Assembly: GCA_049601915.1 (NCBI GenBank) | Contig: JBMYRB010000002.1 | Coordinates: 310,001 to 374,000, forward strand | DNA from: UBA8079 sp049601915 | GTDB lineage: Bacteria > Pseudomonadota > Alphaproteobacteria > UBA6615 | DNA length: 64,000 nt | Reading direction: 5' to 3' | Shown here: piece by piece, positions 53,176 through 61,833 of the stretch | Layout of the letters: each line of letters opens with the position of its first letter | Position numbering within the stretch: the first letter of the stretch is position 1 | Made by a program: the position numbers and the translations under genes | Notes under the pieces: model-generated | Databases searched by the model: none | What the model was told of the DNA's origin: nothing | Seen by the model: the letters and a program-made list of their open reading frames with translations, nothing else

Positions 53176-54018
53176 CTATGCGTCGTCGGGCTTGAGGCCC
53201 GACAGAAGTTCGGCGACCCCGGCGGCTTCATCTACCGCGACCATGCCGACGACGTTATAGCCGCTGTCGACATGATGGGTCTCCCCGGTCACGCCCGAAC
53301 CGAGATCGCTGAGCAGATATAGTCCCGCGCCGCCGACCTGGTCGATCGTGACGTTCTGCTTGAGCGGCGCGTTCAGCTCGTTCCATTTCAGGATGTAGCG
53401 GAAATCACCGATACCGCTCGCGGCCAGGGTCTTGATCGGGCCGGCCGAGATCGCGTTGACCCGGATGCCGGCCCCACCCAGATCGACCGCGAGATAGCGC
53501 ACGCTGGCCTCGAGTGCGGCCTTTGCAACACCCATGACGTTGTAGTGAGGCATCACCCGTTCCGCACCGTAGTAGGTCAGCGTCAACAGGCTGCCGCCGT
53601 TGGGCATAATCGCGGAGGCGCGTTTGCAAACGTCGGTGAAGGAAAAGCAGGAGATATCGAGCGAGCGCTGGAAATTCGCGCGGCTGGTTTCGACATATTT
53701 ACCCTTGAGCTCTTCCTTGTCCGAGTAGGCGATCGCGTGGACGACGAAGTCCAGTTTGCCCCATGTCGCCTCGATCTCGGCGAAGACCGCGTCCATGCTT
53801 GCTTCATCGGTGACGTCGCAGGGGAGCACCATCGACCCGCCGACGGACTCGGCGAGCGGGCGCACGCGCTTCTCCAGCGCCTCGCCCTGGAACGTGAACG
53901 CCAGCTCCGCACCGTGGTCGGCTGCCATCTTGGCGATGCCCCAGGCGATGGACCGGTCGTTCGCGACCCCCATGATGAGGCCGCGTTTGCCGGCCATTAA
54001 TTGTGATGCAGCGTTCAT
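53176..54018 (-). CDS. fabI: Enoyl-ACP reductase (FabI)
   Basis: 280 residues. The SDR-like NADH site is GVANDRSIAWGIA near residue 17 and the catalytic Tyr-x6-Lys is in HYNVMGVAKAALE near 160. A second Tyr in TYYGAERVMPHY and ISAGPIKTLAASGI complete the FabI pattern. It reduces trans-2-enoyl-ACP in each fatty-acid elongation round. The upstream side faces the decayed YihY gene divergently. Confidence 0.96.
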   Translation of the reverse strand: MNAASQLMAGKRGLIMGVANDRSIAWGIAKMAADHGAELAFTFQGEALEKRVRPLAESVGGSMVLPCDVTDEASMDAVFAEIEATWGKLDFVVHAIAYSDKEELKGKYVETSRANFQRSLDISCFSFTDVCKRASAIMPNGGSLLTLTYYGAERVMPHYNVMGVAKAALEASVRYLAVDLGGAGIRVNAISAGPIKTLAASGIGDFRYILKWNELNAPLKQNVTIDQVGGAGLYLLSDLGSGVTGETHHVDSGYNVVGMVAVDEAAGVAELLSGLKPDDA

Positions 54019-54162
54019 GAAAACCCCGTTGATCGACCCCGTGCCGCTTTGTGCGGCATCCTACACCAAAGGGGTGGCGCGGCAAGGCCACGCCGATGCG
54101 TTGGTGTGGATGGCGTTTTTTGTTTGTTCTGATAGGCTTAGAAAGTTCGAACGAGGGCCCGC

Positions 54163-55169
54163 ATGGACGAAAAACGACTCAACAGGCTGACAGACGAGCT
54201 TCAGTTTGCGCGGACGGTGGTCCGGCGGTTTTCTCAGGATCGCGTCCTCGTGACTACCGCGTCCCTGAGTTACACCTCTCTGCTGGCGATTGTGCCCCTC
54301 TTTGCGATTGCGTTTTCGGTGATGATGGCCTTTCTCGTCTTCGACGGCATGACCCAGCAGCTGCTCTCGATCGTGCTCAGCGACACCGCGTCGCACATCG
54401 GCGGCGAGCTGGAGACCTATGTTGATCGCTTCGTGTCGAACACGAGCGAGCTGATGACGCTGGGTGTGGTCTGGCTGGCGGTGACGGCGGTCATGCTGTT
54501 GTCGACGATCGAGACCGCGTTCAATGCCATCTGGCGGATCGAGAAACCCCGGCCACTTGCAATGCGCTTGGTCGCCTACTGGACAACGCTGACCCTCGGG
54601 CCGTTGTTGCTCGGTGCGGGCCTGTCGGTCAGCACTGCGTTTGCCATGAATAACTTCATGCCGTTGGGGCTCGATTTCGGTGCAATCCGGAATTTCTTCC
54701 TGCGCATGCTGCCCTTCCTGTTTGCGGTCGGCGGGTTCGCGATCCTGTATCTGGCCCTTCCCAATCGCCGTGTCGGTGTGCGTTACGCCCTGCTGGGTGC
54801 GCTGCAGACAATCGGTTGCCTGCTGACCGCCTGCTCGACGCGACTGGCGGCGACGGGGCCGGTCTCGGACTGGTTTTGGAAAGGCTGCAGGATTCGGGAT
54901 ACCTGGCGCGTACGGATGAAGACCAGCCGGTGCTGGTCCGTGATCTCGATGGTGTCACCGTGGCCGATTTATACATCGCGCTCGGCTATGGGCCGGGCGC
55001 ACCCTATCTCGATTACGATGAAGACCGGCGCTGGACCGCGCCGTTGGCTGATCTGGTCGCCGCCTACAACGCCGCGCGGGACGTGACCATGGGAACCCTG
55101 GTCAAGGATCTGATTGCCGACGCTTTGGCGGGAGACGGCGGACCGCGGGTCGTCAGCGACCGCAGTTGA
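54163..55169 (+). pseudogene. YihY/UPF0761 membrane protein with an internal deletion and frameshift
   Basis: The N-terminal part (about 215 residues from ATG 54163) is a normal YihY family start: FSQDRVLVTTASLSYTSLLA, LSTIETAFNAIWRIEKPRP and LPNRRVGVRYALLGAL with several spans. After GALQ the frame becomes Arg/Ser/Trp-rich. In another frame the C-terminal cytosolic domain is present from about 54810 (ADRLLDATGGDGAGLGLVLERLQ... TVADLYIALGYG). The membrane spans that should lie between (those with IYGAL, FLVWIYL and the LLGAE motif) are missing, so about 100 codons have been lost as well as the phase. Not functional as it stands. Confidence 0.75.
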
Positions 55170-55951
55170 GCGGCGGTGATCATTACGGCGGCGCGGATGT
55201 TGCCGACCGCGTGCTGGCGAACCTCGACCCGGAGAATATCGACCGGCTCGCGGCTCTTGATCAGTTTCATGTCGGTGGTGCGGCGGCCTCTAGAAGGCTG
55301 GCGGGTCACGCCAGAATCCGCGAAGGACTGACTGTCCTCGATCTGGGTTCCGGTCTGGGCGGGCCGGCGCGCCTGCTGGCGGGAGAGTTTGGCGCCGACG
55401 TGACGGGAATCGATCTGACGCCGGGTTTCTGCCGGATCGCACAACAGCTATCCATCCATGCCGGATATAGCGAGACCACACGCTTCTGCGCCGCTGACGC
55501 GCTCGCGCTGCCGTTTGGCGACAACAGTTTCGACGCGACCTGGACAGAGCATGTAGCGATGAACATTGGCGATCGGGACACGCTCTATCGCGAGCTTCTG
55601 CGCGTGACACGGCCCGGCGGGCTGCTGGCGCTATATGATGTCGTGGCCGGCCCGGAGGTGCGTTCGCTAGTCTATCCGGTGCCTTGGGCCAGTGAACACT
55701 CCCGGAGTCATCTGGTCGATGCCGGCGGTTTGCGACGCATCATATGTAATGCGGGCTGGACGGCGCGGTATTTCCACGACGAGAGCGCAGCGGCGCGCGC
55801 CTGGCTTGCCGCGGCGCGTCCGCCGAAAGGCGTTGGCGGACCGACCCTGCGAGATGTGATGGGGCCTGTCTTTCCGCAGATGGTTGCCAACTTGCGTAAA
55901 AATTTCGAAGCGAGGCGGCTCGCGGCGGTTCAGGCGGTTTTCGAAAAGTGA
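55166..55951 (+). CDS. SAM-dependent methyltransferase (class I)
   Basis: 261 residues. SAM motif I VLDLGSGLGGPARLLA near 55, GIDLTPGFC (acidic post-II residue), AADALALPFGDNSFDA (motif III/IV region) and LRVTRPGGLLALYD (post-motif). The fold and NI/HxxN pattern resemble UbiE/ glycine-sarcosine-type methyltransferases; a lipid or small-molecule methyl acceptor is likely. TTG start overlaps the YihY C-terminal remnant (ATGA-like, 55166-55169). Substrate unknown. Confidence 0.85.
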   Translation: MSGGDHYGGADVADRVLANLDPENIDRLAALDQFHVGGAAASRRLAGHARIREGLTVLDLGSGLGGPARLLAGEFGADVTGIDLTPGFCRIAQQLSIHAGYSETTRFCAADALALPFGDNSFDATWTEHVAMNIGDRDTLYRELLRVTRPGGLLALYDVVAGPEVRSLVYPVPWASEHSRSHLVDAGGLRRIICNAGWTARYFHDESAAARAWLAAARPPKGVGGPTLRDVMGPVFPQMVANLRKNFEARRLAAVQAVFEK

Positions 55952-56008
55952 GCGGCAACGATATGATGTGCCGCGTGACCACAATCCGCACAGAGGCATG
56001 TGTACGTT

Positions 56009-56590
56009 ATGTCTACGACTGATCCGTTCGCCCAGTTCGACGCCTGGTTCCAGGAGGCTGTTGCCGCCGAGCCAGCCCTTCCCGAGGCGATGACCCTGGC
56101 CAGTGTGTCCGCCGACGGGCGACCGTCCACGCGGTTGGTCCTGTTGAAGGACCACAGCCCCGACGGCTTTGTTTTCTACACGAACTTCAACAGTACCAAG
56201 GGCGTTGAGCTACTGGGCAATCCCAACGCGTCGCTCTGTTTCCACTGGAAGTCATTGCGACGCCAGGTGCGCATCGACGGACCTGCTGTGCCGGTGAGCG
56301 ATGGAGAGGCTGATGCCTACTTCGCGAGCCGGCCGCGCGGCAGCCAGATTGGTGCCTGGGCGTCGGAACAGTCCGAGCCCGTCGCGTCCCGGGATGTTCT
56401 GGAAGAACGGGTGCGCGATCTTGAGGCCGAATTTGACGGTCGAGACGTACCGCGCCCACGTCATTGGTCGGGCTTCCGGCTCGCACCGTCGCGGATCGAA
56501 TTCTGGACCGACCGGCCAGATCGCCTGCATGACCGTCAGCTGTTTGACCGGGACGGCGAGGACTGGCGTGAGCTACGGTTGCAGCCATGA
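56009..56590 (+). CDS. pdxH: Pyridoxamine 5'-phosphate oxidase
   Basis: 193 residues from ATG 56009. FMN enzyme that oxidises PNP/PMP to PLP. ASVSADGRPSTRLVLLKD, GFVFYTNFNSTKG and LCFHWKSLRRQVRIDG form the FMN and substrate site, and SRIEFWTDRPDRLHDRQLF is the C-terminal signature with the catalytic Arg/His. The fabI-aroC neighbourhood is a common one. Coupled to the SDR gene by ATGA (56587-56590). Confidence 0.96.
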   Translation: MSTTDPFAQFDAWFQEAVAAEPALPEAMTLASVSADGRPSTRLVLLKDHSPDGFVFYTNFNSTKGVELLGNPNASLCFHWKSLRRQVRIDGPAVPVSDGEADAYFASRPRGSQIGAWASEQSEPVASRDVLEERVRDLEAEFDGRDVPRPRHWSGFRLAPSRIEFWTDRPDRLHDRQLFDRDGEDWRELRLQP

Positions 56591-57375
56591 CCGATAGCCG
56601 ACGCAGCCTGATCCTGACCGGTGCCAGCCGTGGCATCGGCCACGCGACCGTCAAGCGCTTCTCCGACGAGGGGTGGCAGATCATCACCTGTTCTCGCGAT
56701 CCGGTGCCGGCCCATTGCGAGCGCGACCCGAACTGGACGTCGCATATCCCGACCGACCTGAGTGACCCGGCCGATGTCGAGCGATTTATCGGTCAGGCGC
56801 TGGAGCTGCTTGGCGACACACCCTTGAACGCGCTGGTAAACAACGCCGCCGTGTCACCGAAGACGGATTTCCAGGAGCGTCTCGGTTGCCTGAACGGTCC
56901 ACTCGATGACTGGCGTGAGGTATTCCAGCTCAATTTCTTTACGCCACTGGTTCTCGCGCGCGGATTTGCACCGGCATTGGCGAAGGCCGGCAAAAGTGAA
57001 GACGCGGAAGCCACGGATCCGGCGACGTCGGACGGCGGCGCGTCGATCGTCAACATCACGTCGATCGCCGGACACGCGATTCACCCGTTCGCGGGCTCGG
57101 CCTATTCCACGTCGAAGGCGGCGCTGTCGGCCCTGACCCGTGAAATGGCGGTGGAGTTTGCAGCGCTCGGGGTTCGGGTGAACGCCGTTGCACCCGGGGA
57201 GATTAAAACCGAGATGGTGGGCGACGAATACGAGCCCCTTGTGAACCGCATTCCCATGCACCGGATGGGCGGGGCCGGCGAGGTCGCGTCCGCTGTGTTC
57301 CAGCTCTGCAATCCGGATTTTTCCTATGTGACTGGGACCGAAATATTCATCACCGGCGGTCAGCATCTATACTGA
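56587..57375 (+). CDS. Short-chain dehydrogenase/reductase
   Basis: 262 residues. NAD(P) motif TGASRGIG near 11, NNAA near 85, catalytic Ser in NITSIAG and Tyr-x3-Lys in YSTSKAA, then AVAPGEIKTEM. A classical SDR of unknown substrate. It contains an insertion with acidic residues near 140 (KSEDAEATDPATSDGG). It is coupled to pdxH. Confidence 0.92.
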   Translation: MTDSRRSLILTGASRGIGHATVKRFSDEGWQIITCSRDPVPAHCERDPNWTSHIPTDLSDPADVERFIGQALELLGDTPLNALVNNAAVSPKTDFQERLGCLNGPLDDWREVFQLNFFTPLVLARGFAPALAKAGKSEDAEATDPATSDGGASIVNITSIAGHAIHPFAGSAYSTSKAALSALTREMAVEFAALGVRVNAVAPGEIKTEMVGDEYEPLVNRIPMHRMGGAGEVASAVFQLCNPDFSYVTGTEIFITGGQHLY

Positions 57376-57401
57376 TTGAGAAAACGAAGGAGGAAATCGC
57401 C

Positions 57402-57953
57402 ATGCCGATAGAAGTCATTCGACCCAAGAAGGAAGATGTTCTGAAGTGCGTCGCGCGTTTCAAGGACCTGTCGTCAGTGGACAAGGGGCTACCCGACCAG
57501 CCAGTTGAGGGCTATCACCGCGACTTCCGCAACGTGCTGGGTTTTCAGCAGCCTGAAGGCAGCGAGACCTATTCGCCGATCGGAGACGACGCCAAGCCCC
57601 ATATCGGCCATCTCAAGGCCGGTTTCGGCATGGCTTATGTCTCGGCCCGACCAGGCCAGGGCGTGATGATGCACACTCATGACACCAACGAAAGCTTCGT
57701 CGTCATGGAAGGCACCTGGATGTTCGAATGGGAAGGCGATGAAGGCGACGACCATGTCATCCTCGAAGAGCAGGACATCGTGTCCTTCCCGCCCGGGATA
57801 CAGCGCCGTTTCGAATGCCAGACGGCACGCGAGGGAAAGGATGAAGGCATGATTCTCGGGGTGATCGGCGGCGACACGCCTGGCGCGGAGTTTTCGCCGG
57901 AATCGGTCGAGCGGATGAAGGCGGCCGGGACCTGGCCCGAGGCGGCGGAGTAG
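57402..57953 (+). CDS. Cupin-domain protein
   Basis: 183 residues. Metal motif MMHTHDTNESFVVMEGTW (two His, Glu) near 90 and PPGIQRRFECQT as motif 2 (the second His replaced by Arg). The N-terminal region is Pro/Lys-rich. A strong AAGGAGG precedes the ATG. It probably follows the SDR gene in one transcript, so a shared substrate is possible; unproven. Confidence 0.83.
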   Translation: MPIEVIRPKKEDVLKCVARFKDLSSVDKGLPDQPVEGYHRDFRNVLGFQQPEGSETYSPIGDDAKPHIGHLKAGFGMAYVSARPGQGVMMHTHDTNESFVVMEGTWMFEWEGDEGDDHVILEEQDIVSFPPGIQRRFECQTAREGKDEGMILGVIGGDTPGAEFSPESVERMKAAGTWPEAAE

Positions 57954-57959
57954 CCGGGG

Positions 57960-58499
57960 TCAGCCGACCGGTTTGACGGTCGCCAGCCAGTCGAGGCGAT
58001 CCTCGACCTGGGTTAGCTCAAGGTCGAGCCATGCATCGAACTGGCCCGGTTCACTGCCATATCGATGTTTCAGGTCGACGAGGCGCGCATGTTCGGTTTC
58101 GCTGATCTCGCGCATCCGTTCGACCTGGTCCTGCGCGTCGCTATCGGACAGCAGATGCAGGAAGCGTAGCTTGAGCGCAAAGACAAGCTGGGAATTGCCG
58201 TCCACGGGGCTGCGCAGGTTCGAGATCATCAGTGTGCGCAGTTCGTCTCGGCCCGCGTCCGTGAGTTCTAGGGTCTCATCGGCTGGGTCGGCCAGTTCGG
58301 TTGTGGGCTGCACCAGCCCTTCGGCGCGCAGGACCTCGATCGACAATCCCATCACATCGAGCGACGGGCCGACGATACGGCTCGCGAATACGCGCACCTC
58401 GCGGGCCAGCTCGCCATAGGTGTGGGGCCGGACCGCCAGCGTGCCGAGCATGCAAAGCCGCAGCGCCTCAGTCGGGATGAGTGTCTTGTCGCGATACAT
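57960..58499 (-). CDS. PadR-like transcriptional regulator
   Basis: 179 residues from ATG 58499 (MYRDKTLIPTEALRLCMLG). A winged helix (about 10-80; HTYGELAREVRVFASRIVGP and LSIEVLRAEGLV) is followed by an alpha-helical dimerisation region near 130-160, as in PadR Vir-type proteins. It lies 7 nt after hemA and may regulate genes nearby; targets unknown. Confidence 0.75.
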   Translation of the reverse strand: MYRDKTLIPTEALRLCMLGTLAVRPHTYGELAREVRVFASRIVGPSLDVMGLSIEVLRAEGLVQPTTELADPADETLELTDAGRDELRTLMISNLRSPVDGNSQLVFALKLRFLHLLSDSDAQDQVERMREISETEHARLVDLKHRYGSEPGQFDAWLDLELTQVEDRLDWLATVKPVG

Positions 58500-58506
58500 G
58501 TGCCGC

Positions 58507-59718
58507 TCAGGCCGCCGAACGCAGGTTGAGCCGCGTCCATACATCTTTGAACGCCGCGACCAGCGCATCCATCATCTCGTCGTCATGCAGCGGTGTCGGC
58601 GCGATGCGCAGGCGTTCTGCGCCGCGCGGCACGGTCGGGTAGTTGATCGGCTGTACGTAGATGCCGTGGCGGTCGAGCAGTTCGTCGCTGGCGACCTTGC
58701 ACAGCGCTGCATCGCCCACGAACACCGGCACGATATGACTGACCGACGGCATGACTTCCATGCCGGCGGCACTCAGGCGGCGCTTGAGGGTTGCGGCCCG
58801 CTCCTGGTGGCGTTCGCGGATTGAATTGTCGGCCTTGAGAATCTGGATTGCCGCACGCGCGCCTGCCGCCACATGGGGGGGTAGTGAAGTCGAAAAAATA
58901 AAGCCGGCGCCGTTGGAGCGCACGAAGTCAATGAGGTTCGCCGACGCCGCGATATAGCCGCCGACATTGCCGAAGGCTTTGCCGAGGGTTCCCTGCACGA
59001 TGTCGATCCGGTCCATCAGACCGTCGCGTTCGGCCACCCCTGCGCCGTGCTCCCCATACATGCCCACGGCGTGGACCTCATCGAGATAGGTCAGCGCGTT
59101 ATGTTTCTCGGCCACCGCGACGATGTCCGCGATCGGCGCGATATCGCCATCCATGGAATAGACGGATTCAAACGCCACAAGCTTGGCGCGGTCCGGGTCG
59201 ACGCCCGACAGGATTTCCTCCAGATGCGCGGCGTCATTGTGCCGGAAGATAGCCTTCTCGGAGCGTCCGTGGCGGATGCCCTCGATCATCGAATTATGGT
59301 TCAGCGCGTCGGATACGACGAGACATTCCGGCAGCATTGAGGCCAAAGTCGATAGCGCGGTCCAGTTGGCCACGTAACCCGAGGTGAACAGGAGGGCGGC
59401 TTCCTTGCCATGGAGGTTGGCCAGCTCTTCCTCGAGCAGCACGTGATAATGGTTGGTGCCCGATATGTTGCGCGTGCCACCGGCGCCCGCGCCGCATTTC
59501 TCCAGCGCTTCATGCATCGCCGCCAGAACGTCCGGGTGCTGACCCATACCGAGATAGTCGTTTGCACACCAAACGGTGATGTCCTGGGTGCCGCCATCGA
59601 CATAGCGAACGGCGCGCGGGAAATCACCCGAGGTGCGTTCCAGCTCCGCGAATTCGCGATAGCGGCCTTCGGCCCGCAGGCCATTCAGATTATTTGAAAA
59701 ATGCTTCTCGTAGTCCAT
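58507..59718 (-). CDS. hemA: 5-aminolevulinate synthase
   Basis: 403 residues from ATG 59718 (MDYEKHFSNNLNGLRAEGRY), matching alphaproteobacterial HemA. PLP enzyme condensing glycine with succinyl-CoA, the first step of haem synthesis by the C4 route. NDYLGMGQHPDVLAAM near 53, SDALNHNSMIEG, DEVHAVGMYG and the PLP Lys247 in GTLGKAFGNVGGY are seen. The longer in-frame start at 59850 adds 44 residues with no family match. PadR-like gene follows in one operon. Confidence 0.96.
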   Translation of the reverse strand: MDYEKHFSNNLNGLRAEGRYREFAELERTSGDFPRAVRYVDGGTQDITVWCANDYLGMGQHPDVLAAMHEALEKCGAGAGGTRNISGTNHYHVLLEEELANLHGKEAALLFTSGYVANWTALSTLASMLPECLVVSDALNHNSMIEGIRHGRSEKAIFRHNDAAHLEEILSGVDPDRAKLVAFESVYSMDGDIAPIADIVAVAEKHNALTYLDEVHAVGMYGEHGAGVAERDGLMDRIDIVQGTLGKAFGNVGGYIAASANLIDFVRSNGAGFIFSTSLPPHVAAGARAAIQILKADNSIRERHQERAATLKRRLSAAGMEVMPSVSHIVPVFVGDAALCKVASDELLDRHGIYVQPINYPTVPRGAERLRIAPTPLHDDEMMDALVAAFKDVWTRLNLRSAA

Positions 59719-59878
59719 CAGCCGGGGTCCATCAGCCGGTCTCGACGGTGGGGAAAGCCGCCGACGTTCGAATAACACGCCAAATATAGCATTCAGGCCG
59801 AAATTTTCCATCGCGGCGGCTCGCCGCAGCCAAATGTACGGCAGCCGCACGCGATAGATTACAGGCGAAAAATCTTGA

Positions 59879-60304
59879 CTAGGTGGGCATGCCCGGCGGC
59901 GGGTCGCAGGGTTCGGTGTGCATCTTCGCCGGGATCGAAATCTCGATCAGATCGAACATGTCCGAGGTGGCCGTCTCGTTGTGGGGCACGCCGCCTGGAA
60001 TGTAGATGGAATCGCCGGCCTCGAGATGGACTGTGCCGTCGGCAAATGCCAGGTCGAGAAAGCCATCCAGCATATAAACGAATTGACCCTCGCAGATATG
60101 CGTATGCCATCCGGTCGGTTCCACCAGGCCCTGCTTGGCGCGGGTGATCTGCACCCGCATCTTGCCGTCGCTCGCTTCCTGTGTGCCCAGATCGATGTAT
60201 TCGAAGAAATTACGGCGACCCTCGACGAACTGCGGGTCGTCCTTACGACGAACCTCGTAACCCGGCGTCTCGGCGCCGTCATCCATTACGACTGCTTCAC
60301 TCAT
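59879..60304 (-). CDS. Cupin-domain protein
   Basis: 141 residues. The cupin core has WHTHICEGQFVYMLDGF (two His and Glu) near 75 and IPGGVPHNE as motif 2 with its His, a complete metal site. The single-barrel family function is unknown. It lies 33 nt from the aminotransferase gene on the same strand and could act with it. Confidence 0.85.
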   Translation of the reverse strand: MSEAVVMDDGAETPGYEVRRKDDPQFVEGRRNFFEYIDLGTQEASDGKMRVQITRAKQGLVEPTGWHTHICEGQFVYMLDGFLDLAFADGTVHLEAGDSIYIPGGVPHNETATSDMFDLIEISIPAKMHTEPCDPPPGMPT

Positions 60305-60337
60305 TGTTCCTGCTCCCTTTGTTTCGAGTTGGTCTCG

Positions 60338-61741
60338 TTAGACGAGCCCTTCGGCCTGGACATGCGCCCAGGTTTCATCGAGTGCCGTCGAAAAACGTTC
60401 CATGCACACGCCGATTTCGTCTTCGGTGATGATCAGCGGCGGGCAGAGCGCGATGCCGTCCGACGGCAGGGCACGTGAAATCAGGCCATGGGCCTGGGTG
60501 CGTGCCATCATGCCCGGCGCGACCTTAGCGGCCGGGTCGAACAGGCCCTTGTTGGCCGGGTCGGGCGACAGTTCGAGCGCGGCGAACAGGCCGACACCGC
60601 GCACCTCGCCGACGAGCGGATGGTCCGCGAATTGCTGCATCTGCTCCTGGAAGGTACCCATGACCCCGCGCACATGGCCCAGCAGGTCGCGCTCCTCATA
60701 GATGCGGAGTGTTTCTAGTGCGACCGCAGCGGCCACCGGGTGTCCTGAGTAAGTGTAGCCGGTGTTCCACATGCCGAACTTGTCGCTGCCGTCGCGCAGC
60801 ACCTGGTAGACCTCGTCGGTCATCATCACCGCCCCGATGGGCAGATAGGCCGAGGACAGTGCCTTGGCGATCGACACCAGGTCCGGTTTGATGTTGTAGG
60901 TCTCGCAAGCAAACATGTTGCCCGTGCGCATGAAGCCGGTGATGACCTCGTCGGCGATCATCAGCACGTCATGTTTCTTCAAGACCGCCTGGACTTTCTC
61001 GAAATAGGTTGCCGGCGGCGGGATCAATCCGCCCGCACCCATCACCGGTTCGGCGATGAAGGCGGCGACCGTATCGGGGCCCTCGCTGACGATCAGGTCG
61101 TCGATCTCCTGTGCCAGGCGGCCGGCGAAATCTTCCTCGCTCTCGCCGTCCTGTCCCTCGCGCCAGTAATGCGGGGTGGTGACATGGAGAAACCGGTCGA
61201 GCGGAACGTCGAAACCCTTCTGGGCATACTCGACCCCGGTCAGGCTGGCGGCGGCCAGCGTGATGCCGTGATAGGCCTTGTGTCGGCCGATAATCTTCTT
61301 CTTGTCGGGTTTGCCGCGGGCATTGTTGTAGTACCAGACGATCTTCACCTGGGTGTCGTTCGCCTCGGAGCCGGAGTTGGTAAAGAACACTTTGCCCATA
61401 TTGTTGGGCGCCATGGAGATCAGCTTCTCGGCAAGATCGATGGCTACCTCGTTGGAGCGATGGGTGAAGCCCTGGATGTAGGGCAGCTGCAGCATCTGCT
61501 CATAGGCGACCTTGGCGAGGCGCTCTTCGCCGAAGCCCAGCGAGGTGCACCAGAGACCCGCCATGCCCTCGATATATTCCTTGCCCTGGTCGTCATAGAC
61601 ATAGATGCCCTTGCCCTCATTGACGATGAAGGGGCCATTCTCCTCATGCACCTTGGGATTGGTGAAGGGATGCAGGTAGTACGCGATGTCGCGTGCGGCT
61701 GCGGAATTGGGCGCAAATTGGGTCCGGTCGGACGGTGCCAT
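60338..61741 (-). CDS. Class III (omega) aminotransferase
   Basis: 467 residues. PLP fold type I, class III: GLWCTSLGFGEERLAKVAYEQ near 63, TNSGSEANDTQVKIVWYY near 122, AFIAEPVMGAGGLI near 225, MIADEVITGFMRTGNMFAC near 255 and the PLP Lys in LVSIAKALSSAYLPIGAV near 288. Such enzymes transaminate beta-alanine, putrescine or amines with pyruvate as acceptor. The exact amine is open. Confidence 0.93.
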   Translation of the reverse strand: MAPSDRTQFAPNSAAARDIAYYLHPFTNPKVHEENGPFIVNEGKGIYVYDDQGKEYIEGMAGLWCTSLGFGEERLAKVAYEQMLQLPYIQGFTHRSNEVAIDLAEKLISMAPNNMGKVFFTNSGSEANDTQVKIVWYYNNARGKPDKKKIIGRHKAYHGITLAAASLTGVEYAQKGFDVPLDRFLHVTTPHYWREGQDGESEEDFAGRLAQEIDDLIVSEGPDTVAAFIAEPVMGAGGLIPPPATYFEKVQAVLKKHDVLMIADEVITGFMRTGNMFACETYNIKPDLVSIAKALSSAYLPIGAVMMTDEVYQVLRDGSDKFGMWNTGYTYSGHPVAAAVALETLRIYEERDLLGHVRGVMGTFQEQMQQFADHPLVGEVRGVGLFAALELSPDPANKGLFDPAAKVAPGMMARTQAHGLISRALPSDGIALCPPLIITEDEIGVCMERFSTALDETWAHVQAEGLV

Positions 61742-61833
61742 GGTGCTTACCTTATCGGGTTGTCGTGCGTTTCTACCCGAACGTTAGGCGCACCGGGCGA
61801 TCCCGGCAAGCTTTTGGGGATTTCGCCCAGTTT

